DNA from: Hyperoodon ampullatus | Taxonomy: Eukaryota; Chordata; Mammalia; Artiodactyla; Ziphiidae | DNA: 64,000 bases | Assembly: GCA_949752795.1 (NCBI GenBank) | Contig: OX457057.1 | Span: 157,643,980-157,707,979 of the forward strand | Direction: 5' to 3' | Shown here: in pieces, positions 42,936 through 54,467 of the stretch | Layout of the letters: the number at the start of each line of letters is the position of its first letter | How positions within the stretch are numbered: position 1 is the stretch's first letter | Notes under the pieces: generated by a model | What the model was told of the DNA's origin: nothing | Seen by the model: the letters and a program-made list of their open reading frames with translations, nothing else | The model's database searches: none | Made by a program: the position numbers and the translations under genes

Positions 42936-44689
42936 TTGTTTTTATAGAAGGAGAAGTGGAAATACAGAGAGCTCATTGGTACGAATGTAGGGTTGCTAGT
43001 AGAAAAGTCAGAGAGGAACTGGCAGGTGGAAGCAAGAGCAGAGCACCGAATTCACTGGGGTAGAGCCTTTCGCCTCAAGGCTCTGGAAGAGCAAGAAGCT
43101 AGGCCATAGGAAAGGCCAGACATGGCCTCCAGTGCTGCAGAAACTGAAGAAGAGATTGAGAATTTGGCGTCCAGCAGATCACCGCCTGAAAGGAGAATGT
43201 AAGGTGTGTGAAAAGCCTGGTGGTTCAACTGCGTGAACATGAAGACCAGGAGAGTCTCGATTGGGGTCGGTTCCAAAATACTGCTTTCCCCTGCATTCAT
43301 AGGGGTTTCATAGGCCCAGGTATACACAGCACAAGGAGAAAATATATTTTACAATGAAATATTTCTTTCTGGGAAAAAAAGAAAGATGAGTTTAGTTAGA
43401 CGAGTCGCTGCTCATTGTGCTGAGCTCCGAATACTAAGACAAGAAGATGTGGTCACTATCTTCCAGGCACTCACAGTCTCGGCAGCGGTGAAGGGAGTCT
43501 TCCTTTCCGGGCCCCCTCATCTGGATACAACTGGGAAGTAGGAAAATGTCCCTTTGGGCTCCTTCCTTCTCTGAGTCACACTTTTGGGTCCCCCATTGGT
43601 GCCACTCTCCTCAGAGGTCACCTTTTCCATGTCTACCTCCAATCTGGCAGCTGGCACCCCAGATAATCCAGGGTCTTCACTGGTGATGACTCACTCCATC
43701 AGAAATTTCTTGACATTTTTTCCACTAAAACATCTTTGATCCAAGTTCCTTTCCCTTGAGGCAAGTCTGGCTAGGAAAGGAAAGGTCATAGCTCATTTGT
43801 TCCTTCTCTTGGGTAACATCTTCACATTTTATTGGTGGCCTCTGGAGACTGGCACCAATTTCAGGCACCACAGCAGGCAGTATGGTGGGAATTTTTTGAG
43901 GGTAGGTGAGTCTGTCAATGGACATCAAACCCACAGTGGATGAGACATCATTCATCCTGAGCTTTTCACAAATAAGGCTATTCCTGCTACTACACAGAAC
44001 TGGGCTAAAGGGTGTGTACCAGCCCCTGTCAGTGCTTCACTCCTATCTCCTAGACTTCCTATTCCAGAATGAAGAAGGCCATGCTGCTTCCGGTTGTCTG
44101 CCAAGGACGTCCCTGGGAGTAACCCTCAACCAATGACTCTCCAGGGATGGGGTATAAATAACTCAGCTCCCTCATCCCTTGGGTGGGATCATTTTGAGGC
44201 ATATGTTTTACACTGTGACCTCACGTTTCCCTGTGGAGTTTCAGTTACTTGCAGTAGAAAATGAATAATAATATACCTATTGTTGGCTGCTTCCCCTTCC
44301 CTCCTTCACTGCCAAATGGCAAATGGTGTCTCCTGTGTTTCACAAATCAACTACTTGCACTGAAATCCTTTTCTCAGTGTCATCTTCCAGAGGGAAGCAA
44401 ACTGAGAAAGGGTGGTCATCAGAGAAATGGACAGAGGCGTGCAGCAGGACAGTGTACAGGCCAGGCTCTCTCATCATGCTGTGTCATTGGCAGCCCCCTG
44501 TGGGGAGCCTTACCAGCACTCCTACTCTTCCCTCCTCTGCATGGCCATGAGAAGAGGGTGGGGAGCCCACATCAGAGCTGGTCTCCCTGTGGAGATGTTT
44601 GGAAAGGGCAGCCCCAGCTGATGGTGTTTCCTAACTTCTCTGAGTGGAAACTTAATTGGGACTAATTCTGCCAGGGCAAGTGCAGGGCT
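42936..44689. other. Unrecognised intergenic DNA
   Basis: No gene seen. The 134-codon frame at 44261-44665 and its overlapping frames show no domain signature and no splice-site context I could defend. Confidence 0.4.
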
Positions 44690-44890
44690 CTGGGAATAAA
44701 TCTTTCAATAGGATGCACGGGATTTGGTGTCAGAAATGTCTTGTTTGGATTCTAGGTCTACCACATATGAGCTATCTGGCTGCTTAACGTCTCTATGCCC
44801 TATTGTCCTCATCTATAAAATGGGATAATAATTGCTGCCTCAAAGAATTGTTCCAAGGATGACAATAATAGCCAATGAGATTCCCAGAGG
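44690..44890 (+). mobile_element. MIR SINE
   Basis: GGGATTTGGTGTCAGAAATG, TTGGATTCTAGGTCTACCAC, ATCTATAAAATGGGATAATAA and TGCTGCCTCAAAGAATTG follow MIR order. Confidence 0.8.
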
Positions 44891-45139
44891 CTTACATGAA
44901 GTTAATGTAGCTCAAAACAGCCTTATGAGGGTGTGTCATGGGTCACTTACCCAAAATCCTTAGAGCCAGATGAGTTTTGAAATTCAGAATTCAGATTTAA
45001 TAAAGATAACATGGCACATGTAACATATATTACAGAACCCCCTCAGGGTCTTGGGAAGTCCCCTAGACTCAATCACAGTATTTCTGCACAAAATTAGGAA
45101 GATTTATGCAAAGTGGGTTAAAGCTCATAAAAAGTCTTA

Positions 45140-45275
45140 TTTTGGAATTGCAGTAAAAGGACTGTGTCCCAGAGAAGTTAAGCAACTTGCTCAAGATCAC
45201 ACCCAAGGATTTGAGCCCCAAAGACTCATGCCAGAGCCCCCACTCTAACCACTACACAGCGCTGCCTCCAGCAAT
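45140..45275 (-). mobile_element. MIR SINE fragment, antisense
   Basis: CCCAGAGAAGTTAAGCAACT, TGCTCAAGATCACACCCAAG and CCACTCTAACCACTACACAG are reverse-strand MIR head words. Confidence 0.75.
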
Positions 45276-45464
45276 GAAACCCTCTCCCCAGAATGAATGA
45301 AGGTAGTTAGAGACTTGTATCTGATTCATATGGTAGATAAGAGCTGCTTTTTGTTATTATCAAGAATAAATTTATATAATTTCCCCAGAAACAAAATTGA
45401 AAATATGGTCACATTTGAAACATTAATGCTATAAAATACCAGCCTACAAAAAGTAATAGCTACC

Positions 45465-45665
45465 ATTTCTTGAAAATGTGTTGAATAGTTTACATATATT
45501 TACCTCATCTAACCCCTATAAGAGCCCTAAGAGATAGGTTTTATTAGTACCACCCATTTTATAGATGAGTTTAAGTAATTTACCCAAGGTCACCCGTAAA
45601 TAAGGGGCTGGGCAGGAGATCCAATCTGGGTCTGCTGAAGCCTGTGCCCCTTCCACTACACTGCC
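45465..45665 (-). mobile_element. MIR SINE, antisense
   Basis: CTCATCTAACCCCTATAAGAG, CCCATTTTATAGATGAGTTT, AATTTACCCAAGGTCACCCG and CTTCCACTACACTGCCCTT cover most of a reverse MIR. Confidence 0.85.
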
Positions 45666-46794
45666 CTTCCTCCAAAGGACAGGTGTGTGCTGCTGACTGT
45701 CATTGTGTGGTTCGCCCAAGGTCACAGGAGAGCCAGCCCAGAGCACTAACTACCTTGGCCCTGCTACCTCGGAAGGCCTTGCAGTCATTGACTTCTACTT
45801 TGGAAAGCTCCACAATTCAATATCATTTCTTTTTTGCTGCCCACTCTTGCCACTCTGACAGAAGAACAGTACCTGGTGTTCACTAGAAGATGCAAGGGAA
45901 TTGATTGGAAAGAAAATGTTATTTTATTCCAGTCCTGTCCATAGTGGTGTACCTTTCTATATTTAGATAAGTGCTCTGTGCAGCCAAAGAGGCAATAAAA
46001 ACAAGATAAAAACGTACTAGGCCCATGCCAGGAAACACTAAGAAGCTGTAAGTCCTTATTCTTTGCCCAAAGATGATTATTAAAAAAACAAGAGACAATA
46101 AAAACAAGCTGATGGGTAAACAAGGCCCAAGCTTCCTTGCGCCCTTGAGAACCCCTTCTCTGGGCTCCCGCCGGAGGGTTGTAATTCCTCCATTATTCAT
46201 GGCAACAAATATTTCAATCATTAACTGTGTCCACTACAGTCATTTGTACATGTTTTATCCTTTTTTGTAAGTTGCACACTCTTCAAGGGCAGAGAACAGT
46301 CCCTAGTTATTTTATAACCTCTATAGAAGCTAGCATGGCATCTAGTAAATTGAGATTTTTAAATGCACCTCTTGTTCAAGCCTTTTTTCAGTCGGATCTT
46401 CTACTGGTTTGAGCCAATAAGTAGTTTTCCCTTCCAGTCCTGTGAAGCCTCAAATTTCTGGCCTCTATCTGGTCCCTTTCATTTCTGCTGTCATACAAAC
46501 CAGTTCTTGCCCGAGCAGCATATCTCTGTCTTGTGATACTTTGTTAAACACAATAAGTGATAACCTATCTCTCACTGGGAGAAAAAGGCTTGTAAGGCAC
46601 TTGGCCTGCCTTTGAAATTATCAGTAACAACAGATTTACCAAATGCTTTGCCATCACTTCCATTGGTCTCCATCTTCCCAGCCTTCACTATCAGTGTCTG
46701 TGCCACCCACCATCCAACTGCTGAGTCAATGCAACATATTTTAGGTTTTTCTTACATTCACCCTCACTTCAAAGTGCCCATTTCTAAATTCACT
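45666..46794. other. Unrecognised intergenic DNA
   Basis: No gene or clear repeat seen. Confidence 0.4.
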
Positions 46795-47130
46795 AAGGTA
46801 ATTAACACAAGCTGCTATAATAAATAAACCCCAGAATTTCAGGGACCCAACACAAAATAAGCTTGTTTCTTCCTTGTACAGTCCAACGCAGGTGTTACTG
46901 GGCAACAGACAGCTTTCTTCCAGGTGGTGATTTAAGGACCCCAAGCTCCATCTATCTTGTGGTCCCACCATCTCCTATGGTCCCTTTGTCTTCTGCTTCT
47001 AGCCAATGGAAAGGAAAAGAGAGGGGAGAAGGGACACCCTCTTCTAAAATCCTTGCCCCTGGAGTGACACACAGCACTCGCATTCCATTTTCTCCATGCC
47101 ATATGTCCATACCCAGATGCAAGAACAGCC
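46795..47130 (-). mobile_element. Old LTR-like element, antisense
   Basis: AGCTGCTATAATAAATAAAC, GTCCAACGCAGGTGTTACTG, GGTGGTGATTTAAGGACCCC and CACTCGCATTCCATTTTCTC share the layout of the element at 12100-12590. Family not assigned. Confidence 0.4.
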
Positions 47131-47154
47131 TGTGAGCTGTTTCTGCCACCAGTG

Positions 47155-47400
47155 TCTAATAATAATAGCTAGAATATATTATTCATCTTCATTTTGCAAA
47201 TTGTGTACTTTAATTATTTCATATAATATATACAACAGCCTAAAAAGTAGGAATTATCATCGCCATTTCAGAAATGAAAAGAACACATAAATATGTATAT
47301 CAATCTCTAAACCTCAGTGACTATATATATATATAGTGGCAGATCAAGTGGCAGGTCAAGATGTGAACTCAGACTTGTATGACAGTCAAGCCCCTGTCTC
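47155..47400 (-). mobile_element. MIR SINE, antisense, with internal TA run
   Basis: ATAATAGCTAGAATATATTA, TTTCATATAATATATACAAC and CGCCATTTCAGAAATGAAAA, then GTGGCAGGTCAAGATGTGAA past a TA microsatellite at 47322-47336, fit a reverse MIR. Confidence 0.6.
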
Positions 47401-48144
47401 TTCTTTTGAACGATGTAGCAAGAAATACACAGATCTGCTTTGAGACTGGTGGGTGGAAAGGATTAGGGACAATGACCCAAGCTGGATTTTTAAAAAATAA
47501 GTATCTGACAAGCCCAGAGAGGAATTAAGACTGGAGAATGACATTCCTGCTTGAAGCAATGATATGTGCAAAGGCAGTGAGGCCTGAATAAGCATGGTAT
47601 GCCTGTGGAAGACTTATTTTAAAAAGAATTATGATGTTTAGATAGTATTTATCTAAGTGTTTTAGGACTACCAAAATCATGTCCTAAACCTCAGCCATCT
47701 TTCTCCAAAACGTCCCTGAGGGAGCTATATACCCAATGAACAATGGTAAAGGAAAGTAAGTGTCCCATTCTCAGCTAAAGTTGGGCTCTTACCCCAGCGC
47801 AGAGCCTTTGTAAGCTGGGCTGAAGCACATGAGCAAGTCTGAAGGCTTAGAGACGGAACACCTTTTCTCCCTGTAAGTCCAAACCCAACTTCAAGATTTC
47901 ACCACACCTCACCTGCCAAAAATGAAGACCGAAAACTAAACAAATGAAAAGGCTTCATGATGCAAGATAAGAGCAAAAGGTTAGCTGGGCATGTTCTAAG
48001 CAGGAAGGCCCTGACTTTTCCCTCATTCAAGTCACATGGAAGCAGAAAGGTGAGCTAAATCTATTGACTGTTTCTGCAGCACAGGTTAAAGAGGTACAGG
48101 AGAGCACCAGAGAGAACTCAATCTTTATTCAGGACCTTTTTGTT
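47401..48144. other. Unrecognised intergenic DNA
   Basis: Nothing recognisable seen. Confidence 0.4.
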
Positions 48145-48580
48145 TAAATCAAGTGTATGGAGGTATAATTTACATAAAATAACATATACCTATTTGAAGT
48201 GTAAGTGTGACGAGTTTTGAACCCATAATCACACATGTAACCACCACAAAAATCAAGATATAATCATTTCCATCATCCCTTCTGAAAATTCCTTCATGCT
48301 CTTTTGTATTACATGCCCCCCACCGCAAGCACCAAGCAACCACTGATCTGTTTTCTGTCCCTATAAATTAGATTTGCCTCTTCTAGAGTTTTATATAAAT
48401 TGAATTATATAGTATGAACTCTTTGGGCTCTGACTTCTCTTGTTCAACACAATGTTTTATGAATAATATATATATATAAAAGTAGTTTGTTCCTTTTTAT
48501 TGCTGAGTATCCAGTCACCTGCTGATGGACATTTAAGCTGTTTCTAGTTTGGGCTACTATGAATAAAGCTACTATGAACA
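48145..48580 (-). mobile_element. Old L1M-type 3' region, antisense
   Basis: GGAGGTATAATTTACATAAA, AACCACCACAAAAATCAAGA, AAGCAACCACTGATCTGTTT, TTATTGCTGAGTATCCAGTC and TGAATAAAGCTACTATGAAC follow the reverse of an L1M 3' region. It ends exactly at a CHR-2 SINE. Confidence 0.8.
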
Positions 48581-48798
48581 GGGCTTCTCTGGTGGCGCAG
48601 TGGTTGAGAGTCCGCCTGCCGATGCAGGCGACACGGGTTCGTGCCCTGGTCTGGGAGGATCCTGCATGCCGCGGAGCGGCTGTGCCCGTGAGCCATGGCC
48701 GCTGAGCCTGCGCGTCCAGAGCCTGTGCTCCGCAACAGGAGAGGCTGCAACAGTGAGACGCCCATGTACCGCAAAAAAAAAAAAAAAAAAAAAAAAAA
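48581..48798 (+). mobile_element. CHR-2-type SINE
   Basis: GGGCTTCTCTGGTGGCGCAG to a long A-run (48773-48798). Box A is intact and box B is GGGTTCGTGCC. No target duplication is evident at its ends, unlike most copies in the window. Confidence 0.92.
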
Positions 48799-48860
48799 GA
48801 TTGTGCACAATGTCCACAAAAAGACTTATACACATATGTTCATAGCAGCTTTTTTTGTTG
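48799..48860 (+). mobile_element. Short L1 piece in opposite orientation
   Basis: TGTCCACAAAAAGACTTATA and ATGTTCATAGCAGCTTTTTT read as sense-strand L1. The L1M left of the SINE is antisense and ends with the complementary words GCTACTATGAACA. Either an inversion or two abutting fragments. Confidence 0.55.
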
Positions 48861-49865
48861 TTGTTTCAGGTCCCTAAAAGACTGAAGGGCCTCATTACCT
48901 CACATAGTTCTGTCCAGTTTCCAGAAATCAGATTAACAAATAGGGTCTGACCCATTATATTTTCTCTTAAAGAATCAAAACAAAAAAGCAAACACACAAA
49001 AGCAACCCACACAAAATTGGTGGTTACAGTAGGAAACATAAGTAGAAAAACACAATTAAGCGTGATATATAAAGACACAAAAAAGGTGTTCAGACTAATG
49101 TCAAATGCTGGTGGACTATGGGCTAGTTGGAGCCTGCAGACATGTTTTATTTGGTTTTTGGGTTTTAAATAAAATTTACCCGACACTTAAAAGTGTGAAA
49201 ACTTCACAAAAAAAACTCACACACACAAAAATAAGAATATCTGGCAACTAGGTCCATGTTGTCACTTCACAAAAATCTCCAGGAGCTGAGAGGCAACTGC
49301 TCCCTTTGGCCGAGCGTGTCATGCTCTCTCTGCACTTGCTTCACTCCTGCATGTTGTCTACCTTGTAGGTACTTTGGTTTGCAACTCTGGCATCAAAGCA
49401 TCACATCTAGTAATGAAAAGAAGTGGCTGGACACACTTCACTGACAGGAAACGTACTGTCAGAGGTGGAGACAACATACGAGGTGAACAACCACACTCCA
49501 GGACAGGAATTCTTAACTTCTAATATCTTATCCAGACACTTTCCTTCTCCTTTTCCCCCTCAATGGGACAGCACAATATTCGGGCTGAGGGGCTCCTGCC
49601 TCGCTCTAAGATGACCACTTAGTGGGGCTCCTGTGGCATCTCTCTTGCTCCCAAGGGACCAGGTCAATCAGGTCCCCAGGCCTATCCTGAGGGGCTCTGC
49701 TCCTTCCTCCTCAGCTTATTCTGCCTCCACCGTAAGCAAGTGAGAAGACTGGAACTTTCTACAGTGTTTCACAGTGGTGTTATATAGAAGGAAGAAGCAT
49801 TGTGATGATTCTACTTGAAGTTAGTTTTCTCTGCTAAGCCCGAGATCCACCCATGCAACTGTCCA
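48861..49865. other. Unrecognised intergenic DNA
   Basis: Nothing recognisable seen. Confidence 0.4.
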
Positions 49866-50845
49866 CAGTTATCTCCACCTCTGTCCTCCACAATTACCTC
49901 AATCAAAACTTCTCCAAATCTATATTTGTAATCTTCCCTTGCCATCCTCCCAGAACAAAATATGTTCTGTGTCCAGTATTTCCTTTTTGTATCCTCTCAA
50001 TCACCTAAGCCATGGAATCATTCTAGGCTTCTCTCTTTTCTGACCACCTACTTTTCCACATCCAAGAACAACCCACCTCCTTGAGACCAGGCCACCCAAG
50101 ATGGCTGTTCTCTTGCTCTCTGTACATCCCCTGCTTGACCCGTCCTACACCCTACTCACCTGACTGACCTTCCCTCTAAATCATAGAGCCTAATCAGTAA
50201 ATGCCTATGTACTTGCCCCTGGCCCCAGCCAGCTCTAATCTTTAGATCAGAGCTATCTCCACTATAATTGTTTGTCAAAGGAGTAGTGAGGGGCACGCCT
50301 GCCTGCTGGTTTCCCTGGCAACTGATAAGCCAAACTCAATTCCCCCTATAACTGGTAACTTCCCCCTCCCACCAGGAGCGAAGACTGCTGTAAGGTCCTG
50401 CCTGCTTCTGCTGCCACAGTTGGGGAGGGGGAGGTGTCACTCCAGGACCTTGCTTCAGATATGTAAGCTAGCCTTAGCCATTAAACCACTGATGTCTCTG
50501 TCACTGACTCTGGGCTCTTTCTTCAGCATTGAGTCTGGGTAAGTACTGGACTTGCAGGCCTGTGGGGCACAGCCTAGCACTATCTTTCTTACATGCCATC
50601 TTCTCTATCATTTGTGTAACCAATCCAGTTGAAGCTTTTACACAGAATATTCTAGCAGTCTCTCTAAGTCCAGTCTTACCCACTCCATCCCTCTAGGTTC
50701 TAACCATAGCACAGTCAGAGTGATTTCTAAAACAGACATCTGTTCCTGTTACTCTTCAGCTTAAACCCTTTATTGGGCCCACTGTTTGCATCATGGATTC
50801 CACCCAAGGTTCTCAATGACCTGTTCCTGGCCTGCTCTCTAGACT
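49866..50845 (+). mobile_element. L2 LINE, interrupted by an LTR
   Basis: Left part (49866-50090) has CCTTGCCATCCTCCCAGAAC and GGCTTCTCTCTTTTCTGACC. The right part (about 50585-50845) has CAGTCAGAGTGATTTCTAAA, TCTTCAGCTTAAACCCTTTA and GACCTGTTCCTGGCCTG. Both fit internal L2 in the same orientation, with a probable LTR between. Confidence 0.55.
50090..50580 (+). mobile_element. Probable ERV1-type solo LTR
   Basis: Starts near TGAGACCAGGCCACCCAAG (50092) and ends near CACAGCCTAGCA. It contains GCCATTAAACCACTGATGTC (a polyadenylation-like ATTAAA) followed by CTGACTCTGGGCTCTTTCTT, a typical R/U5 pattern. No internal retroviral genes adjoin it. Boundaries and target duplication are not settled. 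Confidence 0.55.
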
Positions 50846-51155
50846 TGACTGTCCACTGTGGTGACCACAAGCCACACATGGCTACTGAGCACTTGAAATA
50901 GAGCTAGTCCAAACTGAGGCGTGCTATAAGTGTAAAACATACACCAGATTTCAGAGTTAGTACAGAGAAAAAAGAATGTAAAATGTTTCAGTAATAACTT
51001 TTATATTGAATATGTACATGTTGAAATAAAAATATTTTGCATATATGGGGTTAAAAATATATTATTAAAATTAATTGTACTTGTTTGTACCTCTATTAAT
51101 GTGGCTTCTAGAAAACTTATACATATGTGGCTTGCGTTATGTTCTAGATGTTTTT
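50846..51155 (-). mobile_element. MER5A-like hAT-Charlie MITE
   Basis: GACTGTCCACTGTGGTGACC, CCACACATGGCTACTGAGCA, CTTGAAATAGAGCTAGTCC and AATATTTTGCATATATGGGG are MER5 words in reverse. Confidence 0.75.
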
Positions 51156-51299
51156 CTTACCCTTTATGTTTTCCATCTCATACTCTGCTAAACACCAGGC
51201 ATGCTCAGTGACTAACAAAGCAAGCTATGGTATTTTATAATCTTATACAGCACACTTTAAATGAAAATTAGAATGCCCTTGAACTATCATACCCTATTC

Positions 51300-51840
51300 C
51301 TCCTGTGATGGCTTTAAAATATATGCACAAATCCCTTGACACTCCTCTTTTTAAAAGGTAGACTCTAATTCCCCTCTTCTAGAGTGTGGACTGGACTTAG
51401 TAACTAAGTAAATAAATAGAATAAAGCAGAAATATCAGTGTGTCATAAAAAGTGTTGGAATTTCCTCCTCCTCTCCCCCTCCCCCACCCATCTCTCTTAA
51501 CGATGATTCACTCTGAGTGAAGCCAGCTGCCTTATCATTAAGAGATTCAATGAATCAGCCCTATGGGGAGCTCCACATGACAAGGTACTGAGACCTCCTG
51601 ACAACAGCCATGTGAATGAGCCATCTTGGAAGTGGATCCTTCAGCCCCAGTCAAGCCCTCAGATGACTACAACTCTAGCCAGTGTCTTCACTGTAACTTC
51701 ATGAGAAAACATGAGCCAGAATCACCCAGCTAAGCTGCTCCCAAATTTCTGAACCACAGAAACTGTGAGATAATGTTTGTTGTTTTCAGCAGCTGAGTTT
51801 TGGGATAATCTGTTACATAGTAATAGATAACTAGTACACC
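51300..51840 (+). mobile_element. MLT1-like (MaLR/ERVL) LTR
   Basis: GTGAATGAGCCATCTTGGAA, GTGGATCCTTCAGCCCCAGT, GAAACTGTGAGATAATGTTT and ATAGTAATAGATAACTAGTA are hallmark MaLR LTR 3' words. Confidence 0.75.
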
Positions 51841-52089
51841 ACTCATGCCCTAAATCCCTCCACTTTTCCACCCGAGGACAGGAAAAGAAGAGAGAAGAGA
51901 AGTTGCTAAGAGCTCAAACTTAGGTTTCACTTACTTAGACATCAAGATTCACTTCAAAACCATCCCCTCTACAAAGCTTTTTCTAACAAACCCCAGTCGA
52001 TTCCCATATGTCTATAAAATTTTTTTTAATTAGAAATGTTTTCACACATTTTGAATTCAGTGTCTTATCCAAAAACATTTCCTGTTTTA

Positions 52090-52310
52090 AAATTAACTTT
52101 TTAGAAATAAAAATTTTTCTGATAAATACACACAGAAATTTTGGAACAATCTAAAAAGAAGGGAATTTAAATCACCTGACATGTGACCTCACTGAGGAAA
52201 ACGTTACTGATATTTTTAATATCCATTTTGCATATAATTTTACATAATAATATTATCTTGCATATGCAGTTTTTCATCTTCTTTTTCTCATGCAATGACC
52301 TTGTCTCTCA
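52090..52310 (-). mobile_element. Old L1M-type fragment, antisense
   Basis: TTACTGATATTTTTAATATCC, TTTACATAATAATATTATCTT and GCAGTTTTTCATCTTCTTTT resemble the reverse of an L1M/HAL1 3'UTR. Confidence 0.5.
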
Positions 52311-52364
52311 GTTCCTTGACCTCCTCATATCAGCTACAGACTCCATGGTCAGGCTCTAGACCAA

Positions 52365-52445
52365 ACCTTTGCTCCTCAAAGTGTGGTCCATGGACCAGCT
52401 GCATCAGCATTGCCTGAAAGCTTGTTGAATACGCAGAATCTAAGA
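52365..52445 (-). mobile_element. MER20-like fragment
   Basis: CTCCTCAAAGTGTGGTCCAT, GGACCAGCTGCATCAGCATT and GCCTGAAAGCTTGTTGAATA match one half of MER20. Confidence 0.7.
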
Positions 52446-52805
52446 CCCCATCATGCTCTCACCTCAAGACATTTGTACTTGCTGTTTCCTTTGCCTGCAA
52501 GGCCAGTCCTTGTATGACAAATCCTTGCAAGGCTCATTCCCTCACTGCATTCTTGTCTCTGTTCCAATGTCACCTGCAGAGAAAAGCCATTCCTGACCCC
52601 TCTAACTAGAGTTGCATTCCTGTTGCATTCTACCCTCTCACCCTGCTTTACTTTCTTCATAACATTTATTACCACTTGACATTATTTTATATGTATTCAT
52701 TTGTTTACTTCCTTCCACAAATATTTAGGAAACACCCACTATATGTCAGGCACAGTTCTAAGCTCTGGGGACCCAGAGGAAAACAAAATAAAGTCCCTAC
52801 GTCCC
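52446..52805. mobile_element. L2 fragments
   Basis: 52446-52700 reads as sense L2 (AATGTCACCTGCAGAGAAAAG, CATTTATTACCACTTGACAT). 52695-52800 reads as the reverse L2-type 3' end (ATATGTCAGGCACAGTTCTA). Confidence 0.65.
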
Positions 52806-53474
52806 CCACACTAATGTAAGCAGGCTCTACAAATACAGTTTGTTAGTTATTATATCATGTGTCTTTACTTATTCATTCCTTCACGAAGAGGCCCAATCCC
52901 TACCATCAACAGAAGGCTCCATGCCAGGGCCCATGACTTAAACCCACCCTGAACATTCCAGCTTCTATTTTGAGGGAATTTTTCAATGTGTTTTTGTGCT
53001 GTGCTGAGCTAAGTTTAACTCAGTTGCTTTCAATCCCAGTGAATTATCCCAGTACAGCTTCCCTGCAGTGGAAATTTCCCTTACTTGATGTAAGCTGCCA
53101 ACTACATAGCTAGTAGTTTTCTTGTTCTTGTGCAGTTTATCTGACTTCAAAGGGTTCCCCAAAATGGGACCAAAAAATTTTATCACCATCATCATCATCA
53201 CCAACAGCAGCAGCAACAGGGTTAGGCCTGATAAAGTTGACAGGAGCCAAGTTTATCTTTGGTGTCCTCCTGCATCCTCTTCCTACCCTAGTGGGCACCT
53301 AGGGCCCATTCCTTGGAGGCCTGGCTCCCAGCGATTTACATGTATTCTCTCCTAAGGTGGCAACTTGCACATCAATGGGAAGTGCTTGGAGACTGCAAAG
53401 GAATGGGATACAGATAGCTTATGACGTGCAAGGCTTTGTTTATCCCCGCACAGTCATTTCATCATGCAAGGAAA
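52806..53474. other. Unrecognised intergenic DNA
   Basis: A short ATC trinucleotide run at 53183-53201 is the only feature seen. Confidence 0.4.
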
Positions 53475-53612
53475 ATACAACCTAGAAGGACATATTTTGT
53501 CCGTCATTTTACAGATGAGAAACTGAGGCTCAAAGAGATTATCTACCTCTCCCATGTCACTCTGGATGGTCTGAAGTCAAAGCTCTGCCTTTCAAGCCTC
53601 CTGAGCTTCAAA
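53475..53612 (-). mobile_element. MIR SINE fragment, antisense
   Basis: CATTTTACAGATGAGAAACT, GAGGCTCAAAGAGATTATCT and CAAAGCTCTGCCTTTCAAGC are reverse-strand MIR words. Confidence 0.75.
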
Positions 53613-54305
53613 ACTTCAAATGAGCACATTTCTAATGGTAGATTATCAAAGCCCATGATTGGAAGAACTTTTTTTTTTTTTATACAGAGGTGGAGGTGAG
53701 AAGAGAGTGATGAAAGTGTTGATGGAAAGGGAAGATTTATGCAGCAAGATCTTTCAGTTACAGGTGGACCAACATTTAAGATAGAATGGATCTCAGACTG
53801 TCTGCACAAACCCCTTCATTTTACAGAAGTGGAATAGTAAGGCCCAAAGTGGGTGAATTATACTCATTTAAACCTAAATTTAATTTAATAATTATGAGTA
53901 AGGAATTGTCATTTCTAAGTAGAATTTCCAAATTTAGCAATGTTTATATGTTTACATTCCCTCCAAAAACTGTTGGATAAGTAAAAATGCACAGGTTTAG
54001 CATAGGAAAGAATGTGTAATAAAATATTAAGTGGATATATCTTGTTTAGAAACCTCTGTCTTGATTTCTCAAAACTACTAAGGGAAAGGATCAAAATATA
54101 ATGTATCTCATAGCATAAGCATGTTTACAAGAGCATATAGCATCTTTCTTGTGGCCCATGGAACATGGGGCTCCCCTTTCTACATGGGGTTGACGGGGCA
54201 GAAAGGCAGTTTTATCCCTTAGAATGGCAGGGATAGGACTGGGTAAGGAGCAGTCCATTTATGAACTTGAATGTGATCAAAGAAAACGTTTATTGAGCTC
54301 TTACT
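53613..54305. other. Unrecognised intergenic DNA
   Basis: A faint reverse-MIR phrase at about 53813-53855 (CCTTCATTTTACAGAAGTGG). Nothing else seen. Confidence 0.4.
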
Positions 54306-54467
54306 CTGTGCCAAGTGTTTTTTTGTATTGTTTTTGTTTTGTTTAGTTTTGGCCATGCCTGGTGGCTTGCGGGATCTTAGTTCCCCCACCGGGGATTGAA
54401 ACTTGGCCCCAGCAGTGAAAGTGTTGAGTCCTAACCACTGGACTGCCAGGGAATTCCTGTGCCAAGT
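54306..54467 (-). mobile_element. Short tRNA-derived SINE (CHR/Bov-tA-like) with 11-bp duplication
   Basis: On the minus strand it starts GGAATTCCCTGGCAGTCCAG and ends in an A-rich tail. CTGTGCCAAGT flanks it at 54306-54316 and 54457-54467. At about 140 bp it is shorter and more diverged than CHR-2, an older cetartiodactyl SINE. Confidence 0.8.
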
